This document shows positions 26,457 through 35,375 of a stretch of DNA of 64,000 nt, one piece after another. Source of the stretch: Bradyrhizobium ontarionense. GTDB taxonomy: Bacteria > Pseudomonadota > Alphaproteobacteria > Rhizobiales > Xanthobacteraceae. The position numbers were made by a program, and so were the translations under genes. The notes below the pieces were generated by a model, which was given only the letters and a program-made list of their open reading frames with translations, made no database searches and had not been told where the DNA came from. The DNA lies in NCBI RefSeq assembly GCF_021088345.1, contig NZ_CP088156.1, positions 1,054,001 to 1,118,000 of the forward strand, in the 5' to 3' direction. How positions within the stretch are numbered: the first letter of the stretch is position 1; each line of letters begins with the position of its first letter.

Positions 26457-27965
26457 TCAGCCGCCCGACCCCGCGCGATCGCGGAAGGCCTCGACCATCA
26501 GCGGATTGAGCCCGAGTTCGGCCAGCGCCTCGCGCGCGCGGGCATTGTCCATCGCGCGCCCGGCGAGCCGGTGCCCGCTGAGCCGGTCAGGCAGCGCCGT
26601 CAGCAGTGCCCCCTGGCCGAGCCGCCGCGACCATTCGTGGAGGTCCTGTGCCAGGAAGCGGTAGCCGCCCACGGCCATCACGCCCGCCGGCGGCGCCGTG
26701 ATCGAGATGGTGTCCTGGGCGCGGTCGAGGCGGACGGCATATTCGGTGTCGACGTAATCGCGCGGCGGCGCCGGCATCAGCGAGTCGCTCGGCTGCGATG
26801 GCGGCGCGTAGGCCGCGAGCACCACCATGGGCCCGCGCAGGCCGAGCGTGCCCTTCGGCGTCACCAGGACCTCGCCGGCGATCGACGATCCCGGTTGCTC
26901 GCGCGGTGCGCCCTGGCGTCCCGGCTTGACCGGACCCGCTCCGCCGTCGGCCGAGGTGCGGCGCACGGCGAACAGGCCGGCTTCGCCGAACAGATAGACG
27001 TCGGTCAGCTCGATGTCGCGCGTCTTCCAGGCGGGACTGGAGGCCACCTGCTCGGGCGCGCGCCACAGCCCGAGCACGTAGCGCAGGTTCGGCAGCCGGG
27101 CCGCGAGATCGTTGTCGTCGAGGCGCAAGGCGAGCTGTGCCGGTGCGATCAAGGTATCGCACCCGAGCTCTGCGAGCTGCTGCTCCAGCGCGTCGGCATC
27201 GAACGGGTGGTGCAGGGCGAGGCTGCCGCCGGACAGCAGCCACGTCACCACCGAGGCGGCGAGCCCTGCGAAGGATGACGGCAGGAATGCCGACATCATG
27301 TTCACGCCTTGCGGCAGGTCGCTTTCGAGCGAGATTGCGAGTCCGCCTGCGATCAGGCTGAGATGGGTACGTGGCACCGCACGGAAGCCTTCGGCGGTCA
27401 CGTCGAACGATACGATCGCGGCCTTGCGGCCGTCGGGCATCAGCCCCCGCGTCGTGCGCGACGGCTTGGCCATGGAGTGGTCGAGCGAGAACATGCCCTC
27501 GGGCAGATCGTTGCCGAAGCCGCAGACGTGACGGATGGAGAACGCCTCGGCCGCGGCGTTCATCGCCAGATCGGCATGGCTGACGCCGTCGATCTTGGAC
27601 ATCGTGACGATGGCCCGCGCGCTGGTGCGGTTCAGCGCCGCCACCAGCTCCGACTGCCGCCACAGCAGCGGCAACACGGCCACGACCAAACCTGCACGAT
27701 GCGCTGCGAGCACCGTCAGCACGAACTCGATCGTGTTGGGCAATTGCACCGCGATCACCGAATGCGCGGGAAGTCCGGCGTCGATGAAGTGCGCAGCCAG
27801 CGCCGAGATGGCGCGATCGGCTTCGGCATAGGTCAGGCGCAGCGGCGGCCGCCCGGTGATGCGCTGCTTGTTGATCGGATCGATCAGCGCGACCGCATCC
27901 GGCTTGCGCGCCAGGATGCGTTGAAACAACGCGTCGAGCGTCGGCGACGTATTGGCCTGATTCAC
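26457..27965 (-). CDS. Acyl-CoA-synthetase-like (ANL fold) protein with lost catalytic motifs
   Basis: 502 residues with the overall layout of an AMP-forming acyl/aryl-CoA synthetase: LRLTYAEADRAISALAAHF near 65, VIAVQLPNTIEFVLTVLAAHRAGLV near 95, and VYLFGEAGLFAV where the Y-G-x-T-E motif falls. The adenylate-binding loop (normally SSGTTGxPKG) is replaced by SFDVTAEGFRAVPRTH, the TGD motif reads DTEYAVRLD, and the C-terminal catalytic lysine segment is missing. It is likely a non-catalytic binding protein or has changed chemistry. It follows the binding-protein gene by 51 bases on the same strand. Confidence 0.75.
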   Translation of the reverse strand: MNQANTSPTLDALFQRILARKPDAVALIDPINKQRITGRPPLRLTYAEADRAISALAAHFIDAGLPAHSVIAVQLPNTIEFVLTVLAAHRAGLVVAVLPLLWRQSELVAALNRTSARAIVTMSKIDGVSHADLAMNAAAEAFSIRHVCGFGNDLPEGMFSLDHSMAKPSRTTRGLMPDGRKAAIVSFDVTAEGFRAVPRTHLSLIAGGLAISLESDLPQGVNMMSAFLPSSFAGLAASVVTWLLSGGSLALHHPFDADALEQQLAELGCDTLIAPAQLALRLDDNDLAARLPNLRYVLGLWRAPEQVASSPAWKTRDIELTDVYLFGEAGLFAVRRTSADGGAGPVKPGRQGAPREQPGSSIAGEVLVTPKGTLGLRGPMVVLAAYAPPSQPSDSLMPAPPRDYVDTEYAVRLDRAQDTISITAPPAGVMAVGGYRFLAQDLHEWSRRLGQGALLTALPDRLSGHRLAGRAMDNARAREALAELGLNPLMVEAFRDRAGSGG

Positions 27966-28016
27966 CTGTTGCCCCGTACTTTCACGGACCCGGCCACGAC
28001 CAATTGCCCCGATTGG

Positions 28017-29843
28017 TCACTTCTGTGCCGGCTCCGGCCGCTGCCACCAGCTCTCCGGGAGCGCTCCCGTCAAAGCCGTCCTCTTTGGCCGTTCTATACG
28101 ATTCCACCGCGCAATCCATTCCTCGGCGGCGTTGAGCACTGGAATAGCGTAGAACCCGGCCATCAGGGTACGGTCCAATGCGCGAACCGTCGAGATAAAT
28201 TCGGGCCTGTCGCGAGCGCGCAACAGCGCGGCGATCATGGCATCGATGGCCGGATCCTTGGAGCCCATGTAGTTCCTAGTTCCCGTCCGGTCGGCCGCCT
28301 CGGTGCCCCAGTAGAACGCCTGCTCATTCCCGGGCGACAGCGACTGATCCCAGCGGTTCTGGATCATGTCGAACTCGAAGCTGAGCCGGCGCTGGTCGAA
28401 CTGGACGGGATCGACGACCCTGATCGATGCGCTGACGCCTGCGCGCTTGAGGCTGCCGGCATAGGCCAGTGCGATCCGCTCCTGATCGCGGGTCGTGACG
28501 AGGATCTCGAATGCGAGCGGTACCTGCGTCGCCCGGTGCCGCAACAGGCTGCCGTCGAAGCCGTAGCCGGCCTCGGACAGCAGATCGAGCGCGGCCTTCA
28601 GCGTGGCGCGATCGCGGCCCGAACCGTCCGATGTCGGCAGACGGTAGCTGCCATCCATGATGTCGGCCGGGATCTGCGCCGCGAACGGCCCCAACAGCTC
28701 ACGCTCGGTGGCGTCAGCCGGGCGTCCATAGGCGGAAAGCTCGGAGCCGGCGAAAAATCCGCCGCTGCGGCGGTAGAGCCCGAAGAAATAATTGCGGTTG
28801 ATCCATTCGAAATCGAACAGCAGCGTGAGCGCGCGACGCACCTTCACGTCGGCAAACACCGGGCGCCGTGTGTTGAACACCAGGAACTGTGACGGCTGCG
28901 GCATTCCCGAGGTGAAGCTGTCCCGGATGACCTCGCCACTGCGCGCGGCCGGGAAATCGTAGCCGTCGTGCCAGCGCAGCGGCTCGTTCTCGACCCGGAA
29001 GTCGTAGAGCCCACGCTTGAAGGCCTCGAACTGGCCGTTGGCCTCGCGATAGTAATCGAGCCTGACCTCATCGAAGTTCCACAATCCGCGGTTGACCGGC
29101 AGGTCGCGGCCCCAATAATCCGGATTGCGGGTGAGGGTGACGCTCGATCCCGGCCGCACCGCCGTGACGCGATAGGGTCCGGAGCCGACCGGGGCGGTCA
29201 TCGTGGTGTCCTCGAAGCTCGCGGCGTCGGTCGCGTGCTTCGGGAGGATCGGCATCAGGCCGAGAATCAGTGGCAGCTCGCGATCCTCCGCGCCGCCGAA
29301 ATCGAAGCGGACCGTCAGGGGATCGAGCACCTCAGCCCTGGCCACCTTGGCGTAGAACTGCCGGTGGTTGGGGCGGCCGTGATCGCGCAGCAGCGCGAAG
29401 GAGAACGCGACATCCTCGGCCAGCACCGGCCGGCCGTCGGAAAAGCGGGCGCGGGGATCGAGGCGAAACGTGACGTAGGTCCTCCTGTCGTCGGTCTCGA
29501 CGCTTCTCGCCAGGAGCCCGTACAGCGTGAAAGCCTCGTCATTGCCGCGGGTGAGCAGGCTTTCAACCACATAGGTGCGGATCTGCTGCACTGCGACACC
29601 GCGGACGATGAACGGGTTCAGGCTGTCGAAGGTGCCGAGCAGCCCCCAGACCAGACGGCCGCCCTTGGGGGCATCGGGATTCGCGTACGGCATGTGCTGG
29701 ACGTCGGCCGGCAATGCAGGATTGCCGTGCATCGCGATTGCCGCAGTTTCGGCAGCATCCGCGCCGGATATGTAGACCGGCGGCAACAATGCCAGAATCA
29801 CGGCGCTCCATCGCATCGCCGCGCTGAACATCCGCTGCAACAT
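28017..29843 (-). CDS. Periplasmic solute-binding protein, peptide/YejA type (SBP family 5)
   Basis: 608 residues with a signal peptide (helix RWSAVILALLPPVYISG, cleavage near ADA-AE). The mature chain has SBP_bac_5 features: MPYANPDAPKGGRLVWGLLGTFDSLNPF, a feature of YejA-type microcin C/oligopeptide binders, then VGSGPYRV and RRALTLLFDFEWINRNYFFG. It should deliver peptides or a related ligand to an ABC importer, yet no permease or ATPase gene is adjacent. The ATG at 29843 was chosen for the signal-peptide geometry; no strong ribosome-binding site is visible. Confidence 0.85.
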   Translation of the reverse strand: MLQRMFSAAMRWSAVILALLPPVYISGADAAETAAIAMHGNPALPADVQHMPYANPDAPKGGRLVWGLLGTFDSLNPFIVRGVAVQQIRTYVVESLLTRGNDEAFTLYGLLARSVETDDRRTYVTFRLDPRARFSDGRPVLAEDVAFSFALLRDHGRPNHRQFYAKVARAEVLDPLTVRFDFGGAEDRELPLILGLMPILPKHATDAASFEDTTMTAPVGSGPYRVTAVRPGSSVTLTRNPDYWGRDLPVNRGLWNFDEVRLDYYREANGQFEAFKRGLYDFRVENEPLRWHDGYDFPAARSGEVIRDSFTSGMPQPSQFLVFNTRRPVFADVKVRRALTLLFDFEWINRNYFFGLYRRSGGFFAGSELSAYGRPADATERELLGPFAAQIPADIMDGSYRLPTSDGSGRDRATLKAALDLLSEAGYGFDGSLLRHRATQVPLAFEILVTTRDQERIALAYAGSLKRAGVSASIRVVDPVQFDQRRLSFEFDMIQNRWDQSLSPGNEQAFYWGTEAADRTGTRNYMGSKDPAIDAMIAALLRARDRPEFISTVRALDRTLMAGFYAIPVLNAAEEWIARWNRIERPKRTALTGALPESWWQRPEPAQK

Positions 29844-30104
29844 CAGGATCAGGGCGCAAGCGCTTGATTCGGAACAGGTCACGACAGGCTTTTAACACAG
29901 GCCCGCCGGCGTTAGATCGCGACCATGTCGTGGTCTCGCGGCATTGATCTTTCCGCGCACCGCGTTATGAAAGCGGGCGATTGAGTTACGGCGGCAACGC
30001 CTGTCACTTAACCGCCTCATTTCCTGAGGAGACAGCCGCTTCAACGGCTTGGTGTGGCGCCTTTGGCGGTCTCGGGCGCTGCCGTTCAGAAAGGGTTTTC
30101 CGCA

Positions 30105-30890
30105 ATGAATTTCCGTGACTTGGCCTCGCCGGTTGGGCCGCGTGGGCGGCTCTTCGCTCTGCTGGCGGTCACCGCGCTGGCTGTTCCGTTCGCTTCGGCC
30201 GCGCAAGCGCAGCAGGCTCCGGGCGCGCCGAAGGCGAAGGCGCCAGCTGCCGCTCCCAAGGCTCCCGCTCCGGCCGCGCAGGCCCCTGCCACCCCTCCCG
30301 CCGGCGGCCAGGCTCAGGCTCCGCAGGCACAAGAGATGCCGCAGCTGATCTACGCGCCCTGGACCAAGTTCTGCCTGAAGGGGCAGGACGCCAATGCCAA
30401 GCAGGTCTGCTTCATCGGCAAGGACGGCCGCATCGAATCCGGCCAGCCTGTGGTTGCTGCCGTGATCATCGAGCCCGAAGGCGAGCCGAAGAAGATCCTG
30501 CGCGTGACCCTGCCGCTCGGCATGCAGCTGCAGCCCGGCACCCGCATTGTGGTCGACAACAATCAGCCGCTGCAGAGCGGCTACGTCATCTGCTTCCAGA
30601 ACGGCTGCATGTCGGACTACGAGGCGACCGCGGATTTCCTGGCCAGCCTGAAGAAGGGCCAGAACCTGTATGTCCAGGCGATCAACTCGAACGGGACCGC
30701 GCTGACGCTGCCGCTGCCGCTGCAGGAAGGCAACAGCAGCTTCGCCAAGGCCTATGACGGCCCGCCGACCGATCCGAAGCAGTTCGAAGAGACGCAGAAG
30801 AAGCTGCAGGAAGAGCTGCAGAAGCGCGCCGAGGAGCAGCGCAAGAAGCTCGAGCAGACCCAGCCCGGCCAGCCGCAAGCCGGCAAATAA
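30105..30890 (+). CDS. Invasion-associated locus B (IalB) family protein
   Basis: 261 residues, exported. A signal peptide ending near AQAQ is followed by ~55 residues of Pro/Ala/Gln-rich linker, then the IalB domain (~90-215) with two cysteine pairs: WTKFCLKG...KQVCFIGKDG and GYVICFQNGCMSDYEA. The C-terminus is a charged helix (EETQKKLQEELQKRAEEQRKKLEQ). IalB was named in Bartonella for erythrocyte entry; rhizobial members are abundant periplasmic or envelope proteins without a proven role. AAAGGG precedes ATG 30105. An intrinsic terminator follows the stop codon. Confidence 0.88.
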   Translation: MNFRDLASPVGPRGRLFALLAVTALAVPFASAAQAQQAPGAPKAKAPAAAPKAPAPAAQAPATPPAGGQAQAPQAQEMPQLIYAPWTKFCLKGQDANAKQVCFIGKDGRIESGQPVVAAVIIEPEGEPKKILRVTLPLGMQLQPGTRIVVDNNQPLQSGYVICFQNGCMSDYEATADFLASLKKGQNLYVQAINSNGTALTLPLPLQEGNSSFAKAYDGPPTDPKQFEETQKKLQEELQKRAEEQRKKLEQTQPGQPQAGK

Positions 30891-30910
30891 AGCAGGCCCC
30901 GAACAACGAA

Positions 30911-30935
30911 GGCGCTCCGATCGGAGCGCCTTTTT
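30911..30935 (+). terminator. Intrinsic terminator of the IalB-like gene
   Basis: GGCGCTCCGATCGGAGCGCC is a perfect self-complementary stem immediately followed by TTTTT, 20 bases after the stop codon. Confidence 0.9.
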
Positions 30936-31002
30936 CGTTTGGCAGTTGTATTGAGCTGGCCGTGAAGTCGCTGGCCGCAACAGCAGGCGGATCGCGGGTT
31001 CG

Positions 31003-31335
31003 TCAGTTCAAGAGCGGATTGCGTGGACGATAGCCGCCGGACTTGTCCTTGATGAAGATCTCTGCAACCTGCGAGTGCCGGATCGGCTCGCCAGTGTCAT
31101 CAGGGACGAGGTTCTGTTCGGAGACGTAGGCGACGTATTCGGATTCCGCATTCTCCGCCAGCAGGTGGTAGAACGGCTGGTCCTTGTGCGGCCGAACCTC
31201 CTCCGGGATCGACAGCCACCACTCCTCGGTGTTGTTGAACTCCGGGTCGATGTCAAAGATCACGCCCCGGAACGAGAACACCCGATGCCGGACGATCTGG
31301 CCGATCTGGAACTTGGCGGTACGCGCTTTGATCAT
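31003..31335 (-). CDS. hspQ: HspQ / YccV-type heat-shock protein
   Basis: 110 residues. MIKARTAKFQIGQIVRHRVFSFRGVIFDIDPEF leads into HKDQPFYHLLAENAESEYVAYVSEQNLVPD, the conserved core of the HspQ family (also called hemimethylated-DNA-binding protein). In E. coli HspQ is a Lon-specificity factor and binds hemimethylated oriC DNA. The ATG at 31335 is the family start; longer frames upstream are unrelated in sequence. Ribosome-binding site weak. Confidence 0.92.
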   Translation of the reverse strand: MIKARTAKFQIGQIVRHRVFSFRGVIFDIDPEFNNTEEWWLSIPEEVRPHKDQPFYHLLAENAESEYVAYVSEQNLVPDDTGEPIRHSQVAEIFIKDKSGGYRPRNPLLN

Positions 31336-31464
31336 TCTAGTCGAATAGACCAGGACCGGGAGCGATGCTAGTGCCCCCGGGGGCGATTTGATCCAGACCG
31401 TCCGATTCCCGCAATGCCCTTGGGTCGCAGATCCGGCCCGCACGGGGCCGTCATTCCGAGGCCC

Positions 31465-32418
31465 ATGTTCGACATTCTCAATCTGGCCCTGCCGTATTTC
31501 GGCGTCGTTTTCATAGGCTTCGCCTGCGGTAAATGGAAGAGGCTGCCCGAGGCCGGGCTGTCCTGGATGAACTTCTTCCTGCTGTACGTGTCGCTGCCCG
31601 CGCTGATGTTCAACCTCATCGCGCGCACGCCGTTTGCGGAGCTGAGCAACCCTCCCTTCCTGGTTGCAACGACGCTCGCGACGATGCTCACCTTCACCTT
31701 GGCGCTCGTGCTCGGCAAGGTGATTGGCCGGCTGTCCCTGCGTGAGGCCACCATGGCCGGGCTCGCCGGCGGCTACGGCAACATCGGCTACATGGGGCCG
31801 GGGCTTGCGCTCGCGGTGCTCGGGGCCAAGGCTGCGGCGCCGACGGCGCTGATCTTCTGCTGCGACAGCATCTTCCTGTTCTCGATCGTGCCGCTGCTCG
31901 TGGAACTCACCGAACGCGATCATGCCTCGCTCGCGCACGCGCTCCGCACCGTGCTGCGTCAGATTCTGCAGAACCCGCTCATCATGGCGACCAGTGCCGG
32001 CATCGTGGCAGCGGCAATCCAGTTCCATCCGCCGGCGGCGATCGAGCGCACCTTGCAGTTTCTGCAGAATGCCGCCGCGCCGACCGCGCTGTTCGCCTTG
32101 GGCGTGACCGTGGCGCTGCGTCCGTTCGAGCGGCTGCCGTGGGAGGTGCCGGTTCTCACGGTCGTGAAGCTCGTGGTCCACCCGCTGCTGTCGTTCGGCC
32201 TGATGGTGCTGTTCGGACCGTTCGCGCAGCCCTGGGCGGCAACCGCAGTGCTGATGGCGGCACTGCCGCCGGCGCTCAATGTGTTCGTGATCGCGCGCCA
32301 GCATGACAGCTGGATCGAGCCGGCCTCGGGCGCGGTGCTGATCGGCACCTTCGCCTCGGTCGTCACCCTCACCAGCGTGATGTGGCTGATCCAGAGCGGC
32401 CGGCTCGTCTTTCCGTGA
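31465..32418 (+). CDS. AEC-family (auxin efflux carrier-like) transporter
   Basis: 317 residues with about ten hydrophobic helices in two pseudo-symmetric halves. The N-terminus FDILNLALPYFGVVFIGFACGKW and the broken helices GYGNIGYMGPGLAL and PPALNVFVIARQ are typical of AEC/MdcF transporters. Bacterial members export or import organic acids such as malonate or malate; a hormone substrate cannot be inferred. The ATG at 31465 is preceded by GAGG four bases upstream. Confidence 0.87.
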   Translation: MFDILNLALPYFGVVFIGFACGKWKRLPEAGLSWMNFFLLYVSLPALMFNLIARTPFAELSNPPFLVATTLATMLTFTLALVLGKVIGRLSLREATMAGLAGGYGNIGYMGPGLALAVLGAKAAAPTALIFCCDSIFLFSIVPLLVELTERDHASLAHALRTVLRQILQNPLIMATSAGIVAAAIQFHPPAAIERTLQFLQNAAAPTALFALGVTVALRPFERLPWEVPVLTVVKLVVHPLLSFGLMVLFGPFAQPWAATAVLMAALPPALNVFVIARQHDSWIEPASGAVLIGTFASVVTLTSVMWLIQSGRLVFP

Positions 32419-32424
32419 ACGCGT

Positions 32425-33624
32425 TCAGCCGGCCCCGCGGGCCGCCCGCCAGGACGGCGCAAGCCCCTCGCGCATGGCAAGCCGTCGCAGCGGACCGATG
32501 CCGCCGATCAGATGCATGCCGACCGCGCGCAGCGACTGCATCGGCAAGAGATCGCTGAGCAGGGAGCGGTTGGCGACGTCGATCGCGAAGGTGCGGCTCA
32601 GGATGTCGGCGCGCCGCGCCGCGCCGTAGCGTGAGAGCACCTGCGGCGCACCGGGATCCTCGCCGGCCGCTCTGGCCCCGCGCACGACGTCGGCAATGTC
32701 GATGCCGTCGCGCAAGCCGAGGTTCAGTCCCTGCGCGCCGATCGGCGGCACCACATGCGCGGCCTCGCCGATCAGGGCGATCCGGTTCTGGGCGTAACGG
32801 TGCGGCCGTTCGATCGCGAGCGGAAACAGATGGCGGCCGGGCTCGACACGCACGCGGCCGAAGATCGAATGCGATTGCCGCTCGGCGGCCGCGGACAGCG
32901 CGTCGTCATCGAGACCAAGCAGCCGGTCGGCCTCTTTCGGTGCGGCGACCCAGACGACGCTGCAGCGATCGCCCGGCAGCGGCACGAATACGCACGGTCC
33001 CTGAGGCGTGTGGAATTCCGTCGACACGTTGTGGTGCGGCCGCGCGTGGCTGATGTTGAAGGTCAACGCCGCCTGCTGCAACGTCCGCCGGCTCACGCCG
33101 ATGCCTGCGGCCTCGCGGCAGAGCGAATGCCGGCCGTCCGCACCGACCACGAGCCGCGCAGTGAGCACGCGGCCGGATGCGCTCGTGACTGTCACGCCGT
33201 CGCCAGCGCTGCGGACGCTTTCGGCGTCCTCGGCGATCCGCACCAGTCCGTCGATCTCGCTTGCGCGCTGTTCCAGCGCCTCGACCAGCACAGCATTCGC
33301 GACGTTGTAGCCGAATACGTCCAGCCCGATCTCGTCGGCAACGAAGCGGACCTCAGGCGCCCGGATCAGGCGCCCGGTATCGTCGACGAGCCGCATCGCC
33401 TTCAAGCCGGCGGCACGATCGCGGCACGATGCCCAGACGCCGAGCTCGTCGAGGAAGTCGACCGAGCCGCCGAGCAGGGCGGTGGTGCGGTTGTCAGCAT
33501 AGGGCGCCTGGCGGGCAATGAGTGCCGTCCTGGCCCCCGTCTGCGACAGGGCGATGGCGGCTGCGAGCCCGGCGGGCCCGCCACCGACGACGATGACATC
33601 GAAGCTGGCGTCTGCGTTGGTCAT
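32425..33624 (-). CDS. UbiH/UbiF-family FAD-dependent monooxygenase
   Basis: 399 residues, class A flavoprotein hydroxylase. Dinucleotide-binding VIVVGGGPAGLAAAIAL at the N-terminus, the GADGRHSLCREAAG motif near 160, and ALIGEAAHVVPPIGAQGLNLGLRD near 285, where the usual GDAAH aspartate is a glutamate. The family hydroxylates the ubiquinone ring; which ring position is served here is not evident. ATG 33624 was chosen for its distance to the Rossmann motif. The gene diverges from pcs. Confidence 0.85.
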   Translation of the reverse strand: MTNADASFDVIVVGGGPAGLAAAIALSQTGARTALIARQAPYADNRTTALLGGSVDFLDELGVWASCRDRAAGLKAMRLVDDTGRLIRAPEVRFVADEIGLDVFGYNVANAVLVEALEQRASEIDGLVRIAEDAESVRSAGDGVTVTSASGRVLTARLVVGADGRHSLCREAAGIGVSRRTLQQAALTFNISHARPHHNVSTEFHTPQGPCVFVPLPGDRCSVVWVAAPKEADRLLGLDDDALSAAAERQSHSIFGRVRVEPGRHLFPLAIERPHRYAQNRIALIGEAAHVVPPIGAQGLNLGLRDGIDIADVVRGARAAGEDPGAPQVLSRYGAARRADILSRTFAIDVANRSLLSDLLPMQSLRAVGMHLIGGIGPLRRLAMREGLAPSWRAARGAG

Positions 33625-33741
33625 GCCGGAACATTTGACCTTCCTGCAGGCTTTTTCAAGGGTCATGCGGATGGCTGCGCGGCGCATCGCCGCAATCGGC
33701 GATATGCAATCGGCCGCGATTCCTGATAGCACTGGATCTGC

Positions 33742-34476
33742 ATGGATCAGTTGAGACCAGAGAGCCCGGCATCAGCCACGCGGGTGCGTCGCGCCGCCGC
33801 GTTTTCGGTGCACGTCTTCACCGCGCTCGGTGCCGGCGTTGCGCTGCTCGCGATGCTCGAGGCCGTGCGTGAGCATTGGACGGCGATGTTCTGGTGGCTC
33901 GGCGTTGCGCTGATCATCGACGGCGTCGACGGACCGCTGGCACGCCGGCTCGATGTCGTCCATGTGCAACCGGACTGGTCGGGCGACGTGCTCGATCTCG
34001 TGGTGGACTTCACGACCTATGTGTTCGTGCCGGCCTATGCGATCACGGCGAGCGGCATGCTGCTGCCGTTGGCGGCCCCCCTGATCGGCGTCGGCATCAC
34101 GGTGACGGGCGCGCTGTATTTTGCCGACCGCCGCATGAAGAGCGACGACAATCATTTTCGCGGCTTTCCGGGCCTCTGGAACATCGCGGCCTTCTACCTG
34201 TTCCTGCTGCATCCGTCGCCGTTGCTGGCGACGCTGGGCCTCGCGATCCTGATCGCGCTGACTTTCGTGCCCTTCCATGTCATCCATCCGGTGCGCGTCG
34301 AACGGCTGCGCTGGCTGACACTGCCGCTCGTCGCCCTCTGGGGCGTTCTGGTCATCGATGCGCTGTCGAGGAATTTTGCCGTGGGTCCGATCGTGACGGC
34401 GCTGTTGTGCGCGATCGGCCTCTACATCGTCGCGAGCGACTCCGCGATCCGCCTGTTGAGATCCTTGAAAGCATGA
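33742..34476 (+). CDS. pcs: Phosphatidylcholine synthase
   Basis: 244 residues, about seven membrane helices. It condenses CDP-diacylglycerol directly with choline, the Pcs route used by rhizobia and other host-associated bacteria. The modified CDP-alcohol phosphotransferase signature is visible as DGVDGPLARRLDV...WSGDVLDLVVDFTTY (~52-92), with the Asp residues that hold the metal. Its stop codon overlaps the ATG of the TerC gene (ATGA at 34473-34476), so the two are translationally coupled. Confidence 0.9.
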   Translation: MDQLRPESPASATRVRRAAAFSVHVFTALGAGVALLAMLEAVREHWTAMFWWLGVALIIDGVDGPLARRLDVVHVQPDWSGDVLDLVVDFTTYVFVPAYAITASGMLLPLAAPLIGVGITVTGALYFADRRMKSDDNHFRGFPGLWNIAAFYLFLLHPSPLLATLGLAILIALTFVPFHVIHPVRVERLRWLTLPLVALWGVLVIDALSRNFAVGPIVTALLCAIGLYIVASDSAIRLLRSLKA

Positions 34477-35198
34477 TCGACCTTCTGACCAGTCCCGAAG
34501 CATGGGCCGCGCTGCTGACGTTGACCGCGCTGGAAATCGTTCTCGGCATCGACAACGTCATCTTCCTGTCGGTGATCACCTCGCGCGTTCCCCAACCCCA
34601 GGCCGCACGCGCCCGGCAGATCGGTCTCGCGCTGGCCTTGATCTTCCGCATCGTGCTGCTCAGCGTCCTGGTCTGGCTGATCGGACTGACGCAACCGGTG
34701 GTGTCCATCCGCGGTCTGGGCTTCTCCTGGCGCGACCTCATCCTGATTGGCGGCGGCCTGTTCCTCATCGCCAAGGCCACGCATGAGATCCATGCCGAGG
34801 TCGAGGCGCGCGAAGACGACGGGCCGCAGGGTGGTGGCGCGAACAAATTCTTCTGGGTGATCCTGCAGATCATCGTGATTGATCTCGTGTTCTCGCTGGA
34901 CTCGATCATCACCGCGATCGGCATGGCCCAGGATCTCGAGATCATGATCGCCGCGGTCATCATCGCGGTCGCCATCATGTACGTGTCCTCGGGACCGGTC
35001 GCGCGTTTCGTGGCGAACCATCCGACCACCAAGATGCTGGCGCTCGCCTTCCTGGTGCTGATCGGTGTCGCGCTGGTGGCCGACGGCTTCGAGTTCCACA
35101 TCCCGCGCGGCTACATCTACTTCGCGATCGTCTTCGCCCTCGCAGTCGAGGCCTTCAACGTGATGGCATCGCGCAACCGCAGGAAGCGCAACGGCTGA
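34473..35198 (+). CDS. TerC-family integral membrane protein
   Basis: 241 residues, about seven helices. Signature stretches EIVLGIDNVIFLSVI near the N-terminus and DLVFSLDSIITAIG in the second half, each with an in-membrane acidic residue, define the TerC family (tellurium-resistance C / Alx / YkoY). Recent work links these proteins to manganese export, including loading of exported metalloenzymes. The start overlaps the pcs stop. Confidence 0.9.
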   Translation: MIDLLTSPEAWAALLTLTALEIVLGIDNVIFLSVITSRVPQPQAARARQIGLALALIFRIVLLSVLVWLIGLTQPVVSIRGLGFSWRDLILIGGGLFLIAKATHEIHAEVEAREDDGPQGGGANKFFWVILQIIVIDLVFSLDSIITAIGMAQDLEIMIAAVIIAVAIMYVSSGPVARFVANHPTTKMLALAFLVLIGVALVADGFEFHIPRGYIYFAIVFALAVEAFNVMASRNRRKRNG

Positions 35199-35375
35199 GT
35201 TGACAAGGAGGGCCCGATCGCCTTCGCTTTTGTTGCCATCTGCGCATTGCGCGCGGACCGCGGTCAGGCTCGTTCGACGGGGCCGAGTGTCCGATGAGAA
35301 TCAGGTAATTGTCGAAGGTTGTTGGGTCGGATTCTCGAGATGCGGCCCCAGAGCGTCCGAAAGGGAGATCGCGGG

